22,614 nucleotides of DNA from Thermodesulfobacteriota bacterium (GCA_028278625.1 JANQDY010000032.1:1-22614), one strand, 5' to 3'; shown: positions 1 to 6,748, numbered from the stretch's first letter. A program made the numbers and translations. Notes: generated from the sequence alone by a model not told the origin.

Positions 1-99
1 ATTTGGGTCAGAAACAGAAATCACCGGGCATACCTTTCACATAGACGGAAGGCGTTGCTAAGAAATGGTGAGTTTGGCTAAGTGACGTTGTAGGGTTAG
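1..99. other. No gene recognised at window start
   Basis: All three forward frames contain stop codons within about the first 100 bases, and no homology to the cyclase remnant that follows could be seen. The stretch may be more degraded sequence from the same decayed gene or a plain intergenic region. Nothing else is supported. Confidence 0.5.
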
Positions 100-1290
100 T
101 TGCCATCTCTTTTTCTCCTCAATACCTTTCTTGGTGCGGCCAATCGGAAGGAGATGCACAGGCTCACGACACTTTATGAGGGCCAGGTGGTTGACACGGC
201 TGGATCTCGATTTCAAATACATTGGCCGAAAACAAGTCAAAACATTTCAGATCCGATTCCCGCCTACAAGGTGCTTCTTGAATCAGGAGGAGCCGCCGGC
301 ATCAAAGACAAATCCGTACCAATCAAACACGCCCCCAGGCAGAAGATCTATCTGTTCCCCATCGTGGCCCTGATCCTGGCGCTTGTCTCGGTGGGAATCT
401 GATACTTCTATTTCCGTTCAGTTCAATCACCCGTGAAATCGGTATTTGAAGAAGCCCCGGATCTGCCTTTGCCCGACAAGCCGTCCATCGCGGTGTTGCC
501 GTTTGCCAACATGAGCGGCGATCCAAAGCAAGAGTACTTCAGCGATGGCATCACGGATGAAATCATCACCGGCCTTTCCAAGATTTCCAGGTTATTGGTC
601 ATTGCACGCAACTCATCATCCGTGTTTAAAAACAAAGCCGTAGATGTCAAAGACGTGGGGAAAAAGCTTGGCGTGCAGTACGTTATGGAAGGTAGTGTCC
701 GTAAACAGGGGGACATGGTTCGCATCACCGCGCAGCTCATTGATGCCAAGACGGGAAATCATGTTTGGTCGGAACGGTACGACCGCAAGCTGAAGGACAT
801 ATTCGCCGTTCAAGACGAGATTACTTTGGAGATCATCCGGGCAATGCGGGTGGAGATCATGCTGAGTGAGCAGGCGCGTCTGTGGCAAAGAAAGGGTCTC
901 ACGGATAATCTGGTGGCGTTTGAGAAATACCTGCAGGCCAGGGAATGCAGCGTCCGGATAAACAAAGTCTCAAACCACAAGGCGCGGCCCCGGTATGAAG
1001 AAGCCATCGCTCCGGATCCCCGGTTTGCCACGGCATATGCCAAGCTGGACTATGGTCACATGATGGGCGCCTGGATGAACTGGAGCACGGATCCGGTTGC
1101 ATCGGGGCGCATGGCCTTTAAATTGGCCACCAAGGCGGTGGAACTTGACGACTCAATGGATACCCCGCATTATATACTTGGATTTATTCTCACCAATATG
1201 GGAAAGTACGATCAGGCCATAGCATAGGCCAAGAAGGCCGTTGAACTCAATCCCAACGGCCCGGAATGCCGGGTTTTCTTACGAGCTTGA
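100..1290 (+). pseudogene. Decayed class III adenylate cyclase-like protein with TPR repeats
   Basis: One forward frame reads as the remains of a cyclase/TPR protein common in deltaproteobacteria. About 142-205 encodes a cyclase-domain start (LYEGQVVDTAG). It then jumps to the end of the domain: DFKYIG and KQVK in frame 2, continued by NISDPIPAYKVLLE back in frame 1. Most of the catalytic domain is therefore deleted, and one base appears missing from an A-run near 235-240. A hydrophobic membrane segment at about 343-420 contains an in-frame TGA (400-402). After it comes an intact periplasmic-type domain (PSIAVLPFANMSGDPKQEYF to GNHVWSERYDR) and a first TPR region, interrupted by TAG (1225-1227). 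Reading continues as AKKAVELNPNG and stops at 1288-1290, so further TPRs are lost. The piece 433-1225 could still be translated alone, but it would lack the cyclase and most repeats. The left boundary is uncertain. Confidence 0.8.
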
Positions 1291-2426
1291 TGAAATTGCG
1301 CAACTTCTTTTTTTCTCTTTCACTGCTGATCTCATCCGTAATCATTTCACTGCTTTTGGGTGAACTCCTTGTTCGTGTTGTAACGCCGCAGAATCTAAGC
1401 GGAAGCTGGAGGGTTGAGACCGAAAAAGGTCTTCTCGTGAACAAATCATCCGGGAAGGCACGACACCAGTCCGGGAAACGGGTTGTCAACTACCAATTTC
1501 ATCATCCGCACCTCCGTGGTACACCCGTAAAAGAGAGGGGGCTCAAAATTCTTGTTGTGGGTGATTCCTATACGTTCGGATGGTTGGTGGACAAGGAAGA
1601 CACGTATGTGCAATTGCTGCAGAAGAATGCGGACGAAGAATTCGGCATTAACCGGTTTCAGTTTCTAAACGCGGCTGCCGGCGGTTGGGGAGCCGCCGAT
1701 TATGTGGCATATGTTGAAGACTTCGGTGATGCTGTCGATCCGGATATCATACTCGTATTCCTCAACAGGGGCGATATCATAAGGAGCCTTCAAAAGAACA
1801 TCTATACCGTATCAGATAACGCGTCGTCGGCTCTCAAACGAAACCACCGTAAGCCATCGACCTGGAAAAAGGTGTGGAACCAAATACCCGGATATCAGTG
1901 GCTCCTAGAGCATTCTCACCTCCTGCAATTGGTCAGGCGGGCGATACTCACCGCGAGAATCGGGGCAGGCGGCGTAAGACGGGAACATGCGCCCGAACAG
2001 GCGGCTGTCATGGACCCTGGCCCTTTAGCCCCGGATGCATCCGGGAAGCGTGGCATTGATCTGGGGACGCGCCTCTTCTCCCATCTCAACAAGTGGTGCA
2101 AAGATCGGTCGATACCTCTACTGGTTACAACCACCGGATGGCATAACTATGAAGATGCGGCAAATTCCCGGGATCCCATGAGCGCCTTCATGAGCGTTGC
2201 TGATGAGGTCTTTGAAAAAGAGCAAATCCCTTTTATGGATATATTCCCCCACATGTCGAAGGAACTGGGAAAAGACAGGGAAAAATACACCATAAAGGAA
2301 GACGGGCATCCCAATGAAATGGGCCACCGATTGATCGGAAATGCGTCATGGGAAAGCTTTGTCAAGGGCCGGCTGTCAGAATACTGTCGCATAACGGATC
2401 GTTGTGTTCCGAGGTCGGGTGACTGA
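1290..2426 (+). CDS. Membrane-anchored SGNH/GDSL-family hydrolase
   Basis: The 378-residue protein starts with a signal-anchor (residues about 5-30, FFFSLSLLISSVIISLLLGE) followed by an SGNH-type domain. Block I is GDSYTFG, with nucleophile Ser93. Block V is DGHPNEMGH, with Asp338 and His340 as the likely catalytic pair. The usual GxND of block III appears as LNRGD (159-162), so the oxyanion Asn is not obvious. The family contains esterases and carbohydrate O-deacetylases or acyltransferases acting outside the membrane, and the substrate cannot be read from sequence. ATG 1290 puts the hydrophobic segment at the N terminus. An upstream in-frame ATG at 1266 lies in the TPR remnant. Neither has a good ribosome binding site, and the gene may have lost its own 5' region when the neighbouring pseudogene was truncated. 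Confidence 0.7.
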   Translation: MKLRNFFFSLSLLISSVIISLLLGELLVRVVTPQNLSGSWRVETEKGLLVNKSSGKARHQSGKRVVNYQFHHPHLRGTPVKERGLKILVVGDSYTFGWLVDKEDTYVQLLQKNADEEFGINRFQFLNAAAGGWGAADYVAYVEDFGDAVDPDIILVFLNRGDIIRSLQKNIYTVSDNASSALKRNHRKPSTWKKVWNQIPGYQWLLEHSHLLQLVRRAILTARIGAGGVRREHAPEQAAVMDPGPLAPDASGKRGIDLGTRLFSHLNKWCKDRSIPLLVTTTGWHNYEDAANSRDPMSAFMSVADEVFEKEQIPFMDIFPHMSKELGKDREKYTIKEDGHPNEMGHRLIGNASWESFVKGRLSEYCRITDRCVPRSGD

Positions 2427-2458
2427 AAGGATTGCTCGCTCAGATCATAATAATGGGC

Positions 2459-2490
2459 AAAAAAGGCAGGGCCGTCAAACCCCGCCTTTT
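2459..2490 (-). terminator. Rho-independent terminator of the arsenic cluster
   Basis: A 10-bp stem pairs AAAAGGC plus GGG (2461-2471, one bulged A) with CCC plus GCCTTTT (2481-2490) around a 9-base loop. On the minus strand the stem runs into six T residues (2464 down to 2459), which fits an intrinsic terminator 14 bases after the last minus-strand gene. Because the stem flanks are A/T-rich on both sides, it may also help stop the convergent hydrolase transcript from the plus strand. Confidence 0.75.
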
Positions 2491-2503
2491 CCATAACGGT
2501 TGA

Positions 2504-2737
2504 TTAAGCCTTGCTGCTTTCCGAACATTCCCCTTTTTTTTCCGCTTTTGGCCCGCAACACATCTCCATCATGGTGCGCATCATCTTTCTTCCGAATCCG
2601 GAGCGGCCCGCGGGACCGGTTCGGCCGGAACAGCAGTTGCTCGCCATTTCAGCCATTTTCCCATAATCCATATCCGCGTTCCCGAATCCGCAGCAACCGG
2701 TCGATGCTTTCTTCCCTTTTGTCTCCTTTGTTTCCAT
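2504..2737 (-). CDS. Small protein with three CC pairs, probable metal/metalloid binding
   Basis: The 77-residue protein is not assigned to a named family. It has Cys pairs at 15-16, 35-36 and 60-61 plus Cys71, many Lys and Met residues, and no membrane segment or signal peptide. Evenly spaced vicinal cysteines suit As(III) or soft-metal binding, which agrees with its place at the end of the arsR-arsM cluster; function is inferred. ATG 2737 was chosen over the ATG at 2758 because AGAGGAGG lies 6 bases before it. The longer version would begin upstream of that site. It lies 50 bases after the rhodanese gene and just before a strong terminator. Confidence 0.7.
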   Translation of the reverse strand: METKETKGKKASTGCCGFGNADMDYGKMAEMASNCCSGRTGPAGRSGFGRKMMRTMMEMCCGPKAEKKGECSESSKA

Positions 2738-2787
2738 TTGCGGCCTCCTCTTTTTCATGATGGTTTAAATTTCCCTGAGTGACAGCG

Positions 2788-3306
2788 CTACTCACTCTCA
2801 AACCCGGCGGCACTTCGTCTGCCGCCGAACAATGCCCGGTAGCCGCTCTGCAGCATTCTTCTGATTTTTCTCATCAGGGGAACGGTCATAGCGACAGGGC
2901 ATAGTGAGAATCTGGGTGGGCTATCAAACCCCGATGCAAAGGGCAATCCTTCTTCCTTCCACAAAAGGGTGCCGCCCACGATGTTGTACACCTCTCCAAA
3001 TCCCTTCTTTTTCATCTGTTTCATGGCCAGTTTGCTGCGTCCCCCAACTTTACAGTAGACAAGATAGGTCTTGCCTTTATCCAGGGCATTGAGGTGGCTT
3101 CTAAAGGCACTTGAAAAGAAATTCATGTTGATGGCGTTTTCAAGACGGACCTTTCCGAATTCCTGGGGGGTGGAGACGTCCAGGACCACCAGATCATCCT
3201 GATCTCTTTTTCGAGAAATAAGTCTGAATGCCTCTTTGGGAAACATGTCTTCTGATATCTGAGACCCTATGCTGCTCCTGCTTTTTTCCAGGTATTCCAT
3301 TGCCAT
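2788..3306 (-). CDS. Rhodanese-like domain protein in arsenic cluster
   Basis: The 172-residue protein has a single rhodanese domain at about 20-125. It shows VVLDVSTPQEF, the substrate-binding start of the fold, and an active-site loop CKVGGRS with Cys85 as the persulfide-forming residue, followed by YNIVGG, typical of small sulfurtransferases. A C-terminal extension of about 45 residues is basic and has Cys136 in LCPVAMTVPLMRKIRRM; it may be a weak amphipathic or membrane-associated helix. Rhodanese domains also occur as Cdc25/Acr2-like arsenate reductases, but this loop (CKVGGR) is not the HCX5R form. ATG 3306 is preceded by AGGAG at 8 bases; the upstream GTG (3312) would sit too close to it. 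A putative ArsR operator lies 37 bases upstream, so it may have its own arsenic-responsive promoter. Confidence 0.85.
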   Translation of the reverse strand: MAMEYLEKSRSSIGSQISEDMFPKEAFRLISRKRDQDDLVVLDVSTPQEFGKVRLENAINMNFFSSAFRSHLNALDKGKTYLVYCKVGGRSKLAMKQMKKKGFGEVYNIVGGTLLWKEEGLPFASGFDSPPRFSLCPVAMTVPLMRKIRRMLQSGYRALFGGRRSAAGFESE

Positions 3307-3343
3307 ATCCACATCTCCTACTTTAGACGGTAAACTCCTATTT

Positions 3344-3359
3344 TTCGAAAACTATCGAA
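3344..3359. promoter_or_regulatory. Putative ArsR operator upstream of rhodanese gene
   Basis: TTCGA-AAACTA-TCGAA is a perfect 5-bp inverted repeat with a 6-bp spacer. The 18-base word TTCGAAAACTATCGAATA (3344-3361) is repeated exactly upstream of arsM, and a shorter version lies at the start of arsR. It sits between the end of the CxxCxxC gene and the rhodanese start. ArsR binding is inferred from this shared pattern and context. Confidence 0.7.
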
Positions 3360-3391
3360 TATTATCCTTAAAAAAATATCGCGGTATTCGG

Positions 3392-3667
3392 TCAAAAAAC
3401 CTTCCACAACTTCAAGGAATTCATCTCAGAGATTTCCCTTACATTTCCGTCCCCGTATATCTCCTTATGCGCCTTCCAAAGGGGGCAGTTATCCGCATGA
3501 CGTTTGTGATGAAGCATTTTTCCGATCCTGGATTCCGGGTTTTTCCGGGCGTGGCTGCAAAGGGGACAATTGTTGCAGATCCTGGCCCGAAATTTCTTGA
3601 ACATTGTGGGTTTTTCTTCTCTTTCATCGGGTCCATTATTGTGGAGACCGTTCCTGATTGTTTCCAT
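3392..3667 (-). CDS. Small Cys/His-rich protein of arsenic cluster
   Basis: The 91-residue hypothetical protein has a compact core at 29-71. It contains CNNCPLCSHARKNPESRIGK (Cys31, Cys34, Cys37, His39), a His cluster (53, 54, 57) and CPLWKAHKEIYG (Cys61). The Cys/His spacing suggests a bound metal ion or Fe-S centre; no named function is known to me. The start at 3667 has GAGGAGG 8 bases upstream. An internal Met at residue 22 lies before the conserved core and is a weaker alternative. The gene follows arsM by 110 bases and precedes the rhodanese gene. The stop codon overlaps a TTTTTTGACCGAA word that also occurs upstream of the arsM operator. Confidence 0.75.
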   Translation of the reverse strand: METIRNGLHNNGPDEREEKPTMFKKFRARICNNCPLCSHARKNPESRIGKMLHHKRHADNCPLWKAHKEIYGDGNVREISEMNSLKLWKVF

Positions 3668-3777
3668 TTGTCGTACCTCCTCTCTTCAAGCAAGATAGAT
3701 GACCTTCGCTGTTAGAGTGTAGACATATCCTTTTAAAAAAAGGTTACAGCGAAATACACCAAGATCCCTCAAAGGCG

Positions 3778-4650
3778 TCAGGATGCGTCTGGTTCGGGTT
3801 TTATCGCCTCAATGGTGGCTGAAACCACGTAATCCAGTGCCTCCCGGCTCTTTTCGGGGGCCCACTGTTCAATGAGATCCCTGCTGTAGTTTTTGGGCGT
3901 GATTCTGATGTCCGTGTAACCGGCCTGTTCCAGCATCTCCGCCGTGTCTTCGATCGTGGCGGCACCGCCGATGCAGGCCCCCACCAAACTGAGATCATTT
4001 CGGATATGCTCGGGGAGTGGTGCCGTGGCCAAAACATCTGAGACGGATAATCTGCCGCCGGGTTTTAGGACCCGAAAAGTATCCCGGTAGACCGCTTGTT
4101 TGTCAGGAGAAAGATTGATGACGCAGTTGGACATGACAATGTCCGCGCTGTTATCGCCCACAGGCAGGTGTTCGATTTCTCCCAAGCGGAATTCAACGTT
4201 ATCCGTTTTTGCCGCTTCAGCATTCCTCCTGGCCTTGCTGATCATTTCCGGTGTCATATCCACTCCGATCACCCGGCCCGATTCTCCCACTTCCCCGGCC
4301 GCAAGAAAGCAGTCGAATCCGCCCCCGCTTCCCAGGTCCACCACGGTCTCGCCCGGCTTGAGCGATGCAAGGGCAACGGGGTTACCGCAGCCGAGGCCCA
4401 TGTTTGCCCCCTCGGGAACACTGTCCAGATCCTCCTTGGAATACCCCATAACGGTGGACAGCTGCTTGGCCGAGAATCCGGGATCCCCGCAGCCACAGGA
4501 TGGCGCGGAGACGCTTTCGAGTGATCCGTTCCCTGGACTGCAGCAGGATGTGCCCTGCCCAAGCCCGGTGGCCTTCACACCGGCCAATGCAACTTTCCCG
4601 TAGGTGCTTCGAACGCTCTCTTTTACCTTTTCTTTTTCCAGCGTATCCAT
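3778..4650 (-). CDS. arsM: Arsenite S-adenosylmethionine methyltransferase
   Basis: The 290-residue cytosolic enzyme transfers methyl groups from SAM to As(III), giving methylated arsenicals. The Rossmann methyltransferase core shows VVDLGSGGGFD (motif I), GVDMTPEMI and LKPGGRLSVSDV. The three cysteines typical of bacterial ArsM are visible in GLGCGNPVA, SNCVINLS and GACIGGA, and extra N-terminal cysteines occur in TSCCSPG and SCGCGDP. The size is usual for bacterial ArsM. ATG 4650 has AAGGAGG 5 bases before it. It is the second gene after arsR, separated by 75 bases that hold a putative ArsR operator, so arsenite-induced expression is expected. Confidence 0.95.
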   Translation of the reverse strand: MDTLEKEKVKESVRSTYGKVALAGVKATGLGQGTSCCSPGNGSLESVSAPSCGCGDPGFSAKQLSTVMGYSKEDLDSVPEGANMGLGCGNPVALASLKPGETVVDLGSGGGFDCFLAAGEVGESGRVIGVDMTPEMISKARRNAEAAKTDNVEFRLGEIEHLPVGDNSADIVMSNCVINLSPDKQAVYRDTFRVLKPGGRLSVSDVLATAPLPEHIRNDLSLVGACIGGAATIEDTAEMLEQAGYTDIRITPKNYSRDLIEQWAPEKSREALDYVVSATIEAIKPEPDAS

Positions 4651-4681
4651 TTTCGCCTCCTTGGTGTTGGGTTGTTACTAT

Positions 4682-4701
4682 TATTCGAAAACTATCGAAT
4701 A
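4682..4701. promoter_or_regulatory. Putative ArsR operator upstream of arsM
   Basis: TATTCGA-AAACTA-TCGAATA is a perfect 7-bp inverted repeat with a 6-bp spacer, lying 31 bases before the arsM start. It shares 18 identical bases with the site before the rhodanese gene. On the minus strand TTGACC lies just upstream and TCGAAT falls 17 bases after it, so the palindrome may overlap a promoter; that promoter reading is weak. Confidence 0.75.
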
Positions 4702-4725
4702 GTTCGGTCAAAAAAAAGCCGGCCC

Positions 4726-5058
4726 TCACGATGAAAAAAAAACCTGTATGGCCGCCAGGGCCTCAGGATCCATGGAACACTCGATTTTCTGCCCATTCCT
4801 CTCCACACGGATCAAACCGGCCCGGCGAAGTTCTTTAATGTGGTGTGAAATCGTGGATGGAACGATCCCCAGATCCTGACCCAGTTCGCCCACACAGGCG
4901 CACCCTTCTACTTCCGTCACGCTCTCCTTGATGGTCGCCGGGTTTCCCGGCCGGCAACATGAGGTGAGGCGCAGAAAGATCTTGAGCCGGTTTGGGTTGG
5001 ACAGGGCCTTGAATATCTCGGCGAATTTCTCGATCTCTTTATCTTGATAGTTCGACAT
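4726..5058 (-). CDS. arsR: ArsR/SmtB-family arsenic-responsive repressor
   Basis: The winged-helix protein of 110 residues (from this start) begins with FKALSNPNRLKIFLRL, the usual ArsR opening. Its recognition helix region is LGIVPSTISHHIKELRRAGLI. Candidate As(III) ligands are Cys34-Cys35 and Cys53-x-Cys55 (EGCACVGEL), the last pair at the place of the classic ELCVCDL site. A longer form starting at TTG 5094 (12 more residues) is possible. However, that TTG lies inside a TTGACA -35 element whose -10 and palindrome end at the ATG 5058, so the shorter, possibly leaderless start is preferred. Release from DNA on arsenite binding is family knowledge; likely targets are the three TTCGA-N6-TCGAA sites in the cluster. 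Confidence 0.9.
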   Translation of the reverse strand: MSNYQDKEIEKFAEIFKALSNPNRLKIFLRLTSCCRPGNPATIKESVTEVEGCACVGELGQDLGIVPSTISHHIKELRRAGLIRVERNGQKIECSMDPEALAAIQVFFSS

Positions 5059-5066
5059 GTTTCGAA
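5051..5066. promoter_or_regulatory. Putative ArsR operator at arsR start
   Basis: TTCGA-CATGTT-TCGAA is a perfect 5-bp inverted repeat with the same 6-bp spacing as the sites before arsM and the rhodanese gene, but with a different spacer sequence. It overlaps the ATG at 5056-5058 and touches the -10 box, an ideal place for autorepression. Confidence 0.7.
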
Positions 5067-5094
5067 GAATAGCCATTTCTTTTTCATTTGTCAA
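5066..5094 (-). promoter_or_regulatory. Sigma70-type promoter of arsR
   Basis: On the minus strand a consensus -35 TTGACA (5094-5089) is followed after 17 bases by TATTCT (5071-5066), a 4/6 match to the -10. Transcription would begin about at the ATG 5058, which predicts a leaderless or nearly leaderless arsR message. Confidence 0.55.
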
Positions 5095-5103
5095 GGGTTT
5101 TCA

Positions 5104-5140
5104 TTTTGCAGGTTCTTTGGGACCTCAAAGACCTGCAAAA
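5104..5140. repeat. Large palindrome in the divergent intergenic region
   Basis: The arm TTTTGCAGGT plus CTTTG (5104-5119, T5114 unpaired) pairs with CAAAG plus ACCTGCAAAA (5126-5140), giving 15 base pairs around a GGACCT loop. Neither strand has a T-tract after it, so it does not look like a terminator. It lies between the arsR -35 (5089-5094) and a possible -35 of the opposite gene (5148-5153). A regulator operator or leader structure is more likely. Confidence 0.6.
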
Positions 5141-5147
5141 GAAATCA

Positions 5148-5174
5148 TTGAAAAGAGAGGGGATGTATTGTAAT
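5148..5174 (+). promoter_or_regulatory. Possible promoter of the CoA-ligase gene
   Basis: TTGAAA (5148-5153, 5/6 to the -35) is followed by TGTAAT (5169-5174, 5/6 to the -10). The 15-base spacer is shorter than optimal, so this is tentative. It would give a leader of roughly 65-70 bases. Confidence 0.35.
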
Positions 5175-5248
5175 GGGTCAAGACGCAGTTTCACCCACCG
5201 TCTCAATCGGATCAGTTGCGAGACGATTCAAGAATCAGGAGTCAAACC

Positions 5249-6628
5249 ATGCAGTCTCTTTTTGAACCGACATCCGTAGCGGTCATCGGTGCTTCGGATA
5301 ACCCAGCCAAACTGGGATTCCATGTGATGAAGAGCCTTTTAAAGGGCGGCTATAAAGGGGGCCTGTTCCCGGTGAACCCCGGGGCGGAACGGGTTTTCGG
5401 ACGGAGGGCCTTTAAATCCGTGTCAGAATCCCCGTTGCCGGTCGATCTGGCCGTAGTGGTGGTACCGGCGAAACGGGTGGCGGATGTCATGAGGGCGTGC
5501 GCGGGGGCCGGCGTCAAAGGGATTGTGCTCATTACCGCCGGTTTCAAGGAGATCGATGATCCTCAAGGGGCCACCCTGCACGAGGAGATCAAGGGGATTG
5601 CCGATGGCGCCGAAATACCGGTTATCGGCCCCAACACCTTTGGGATGATCAATCTCCATTCACGTCTCAACGCATCCTTTACACCGGAGTTCTCCCGGTT
5701 AAACCCTGGAAAAGTGGCCCTCGTGAGCCAGAGCGGCGGTATTTCCCATCTGTTGGGGTTTCTGGCCATGGGCGAAGGCATGGGGTTTTCCAAGATCGTG
5801 GGGCTGGGCAACCGGCTGAATGTGGATTTCGGGAAAATGATCGAATACCTTTCAGAAGATTCGGATACAAAGGTCATCGCCCTTTACGTGGAAGGAATGG
5901 ATGCTCCGGGAGATTTTCTGGCCGCTGCCCGGCGATGCGCCGGCAAAAAGCCCATTGTGGCCTACAAAACCGGCAGAGGCGCAGTGGGAAATGCCGCGTC
6001 TTGCTCTCACACGGGGTCCATGGCGGGCCGGCATGAGATCTACACCCATGCTTTCAGGCAGGCGGGAATTGTTGCAGTGGAAAGTAACCAGGCACTGGTG
6101 GATACGGCCAGGGCCCTGGCACACTGCCCGGTGCCCATTGGGCCGGGCGTGGCGGTGTTGTCGGGCCAGGCGGGTCCGTCCATGGCCGCATGTGATGTTT
6201 GCGAGGAGAGGGGGCTTCGGCTGGTCCGTTTTGAGAACAGGACGCAAGAAAGGGTTAATGATCTTCTGCCGCCCCTGGCCCTTCGCACCAACCCCGTGGA
6301 CATGGGTCCGGCCTGGTACGATGCAGAGGCCATCAAAGGGATTGTCAAGGCGGTAATGGCCGATGAAAATGTTCACGGGATTCTGCTCCTCATGATGTTT
6401 GCCTCCGCCAATGTGGATGCCCTTAGGGGCGTCCGTGGCCTGCTCATGAACTGGTGCCAGAAAAAACCGGTTATCAGCTGTATTCTAGCCCCTCCCGGGA
6501 TCTGGGATGAGCAGATACGGGACCTTGAAAACGGAGGGGCCCTGGTAAATTACAATACGCCTGAACGGGCGGCCAGTGTCATGGCCGAGCTGTGGATATA
6601 CGGGGAGATGATGCGCAATCTTTCCTGA
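5249..6628 (+). CDS. Acyl-CoA synthetase (NDP-forming) alpha-type subunit
   Basis: The 459-residue cytosolic protein has a CoA-binding Rossmann domain (VAVIGASDNPAKLG, 10-23), then two succinyl-CoA-ligase-like domains. CSHTGSMAG carries His254, the histidine phosphorylated during catalysis in ADP-forming acyl-CoA synthetases. The family interconverts acyl-CoA, NDP and phosphate with acid, CoA and NTP. The ATP-grasp part (beta subunit or C-terminal domain) is absent both from this protein and from the neighbouring genes, so it must be encoded elsewhere or the protein works differently. The start ATG 5249 follows AGGAG at 7 bases; an upstream in-frame TTG at 5216 has no such site. It is a single-gene unit ended by a strong terminator, divergent from arsR. 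Confidence 0.85.
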   Translation: MQSLFEPTSVAVIGASDNPAKLGFHVMKSLLKGGYKGGLFPVNPGAERVFGRRAFKSVSESPLPVDLAVVVVPAKRVADVMRACAGAGVKGIVLITAGFKEIDDPQGATLHEEIKGIADGAEIPVIGPNTFGMINLHSRLNASFTPEFSRLNPGKVALVSQSGGISHLLGFLAMGEGMGFSKIVGLGNRLNVDFGKMIEYLSEDSDTKVIALYVEGMDAPGDFLAAARRCAGKKPIVAYKTGRGAVGNAASCSHTGSMAGRHEIYTHAFRQAGIVAVESNQALVDTARALAHCPVPIGPGVAVLSGQAGPSMAACDVCEERGLRLVRFENRTQERVNDLLPPLALRTNPVDMGPAWYDAEAIKGIVKAVMADENVHGILLLMMFASANVDALRGVRGLLMNWCQKKPVISCILAPPGIWDEQIRDLENGGALVNYNTPERAASVMAELWIYGEMMRNLS

Positions 6629-6667
6629 GATTCCTCTAGATATGCCGGTAACCGCCGATGGGAGGCG

Positions 6668-6698
6668 AAGCCCCTGGTTTCAAGAGGGGGCTTTTTTT
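6668..6698 (+). terminator. Rho-independent terminator
   Basis: AAGCCCCT (6668-6675) pairs with AGGGGGCTT (6685-6693) around a 9-base loop, with seven T residues at 6692-6698. It lies about 40 bases after the CoA-ligase stop codon and separates this gene from the radical SAM/ketosynthase block. Confidence 0.9.
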
Positions 6699-6724
6699 AT
6701 TGGCTTTAATTTGACGGTGCAAAA

Positions 6725-6733
6725 TGGTATAAT
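6725..6733 (+). promoter_or_regulatory. Extended -10 promoter of the radical SAM/ketosynthase block
   Basis: TGG directly before a perfect TATAAT (6728-6733) makes an extended -10 element. No good -35 stands at 16-18 bases (TTTAAT at best), and the TTGACG at 6712-6717 is too close. Transcription would start near 6740, only about ten bases before the first ATG at 6749. Confidence 0.6.
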
Positions 6734-6748
6734 TTTAGATTACCCTTA

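Noticed and set aside
400..1227. Recoding of TGA (selenocysteine) and TAG (pyrrolysine) in the cyclase/TPR frame
   Set aside because: The TGA sits in a membrane segment where Trp (one base away) fits, and the TAG lies in a TPR helix. The same gene also has a large deletion and a frameshift, so ordinary decay explains all lesions.
2788..3306. Rhodanese-like protein as a Cdc25-type arsenate reductase
   Set aside because: The active-site loop CKVGGRS lacks the HCX5R form of Acr2/Cdc25 enzymes; sulfurtransferase is the safer name.
3269..3715. Forward-strand ORF of 148 codons opposite the CxxCxxC gene
   Set aside because: The minus-strand gene has a strong ribosome binding site and a Cys/His core; the forward ORF reads as a shadow, and it also crosses a putative operator.
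4096..4603. Forward-strand ORFs opposite arsM
   Set aside because: They lie fully antisense to a gene with clear catalytic motifs, have no ribosome binding site and show no recognisable domain.
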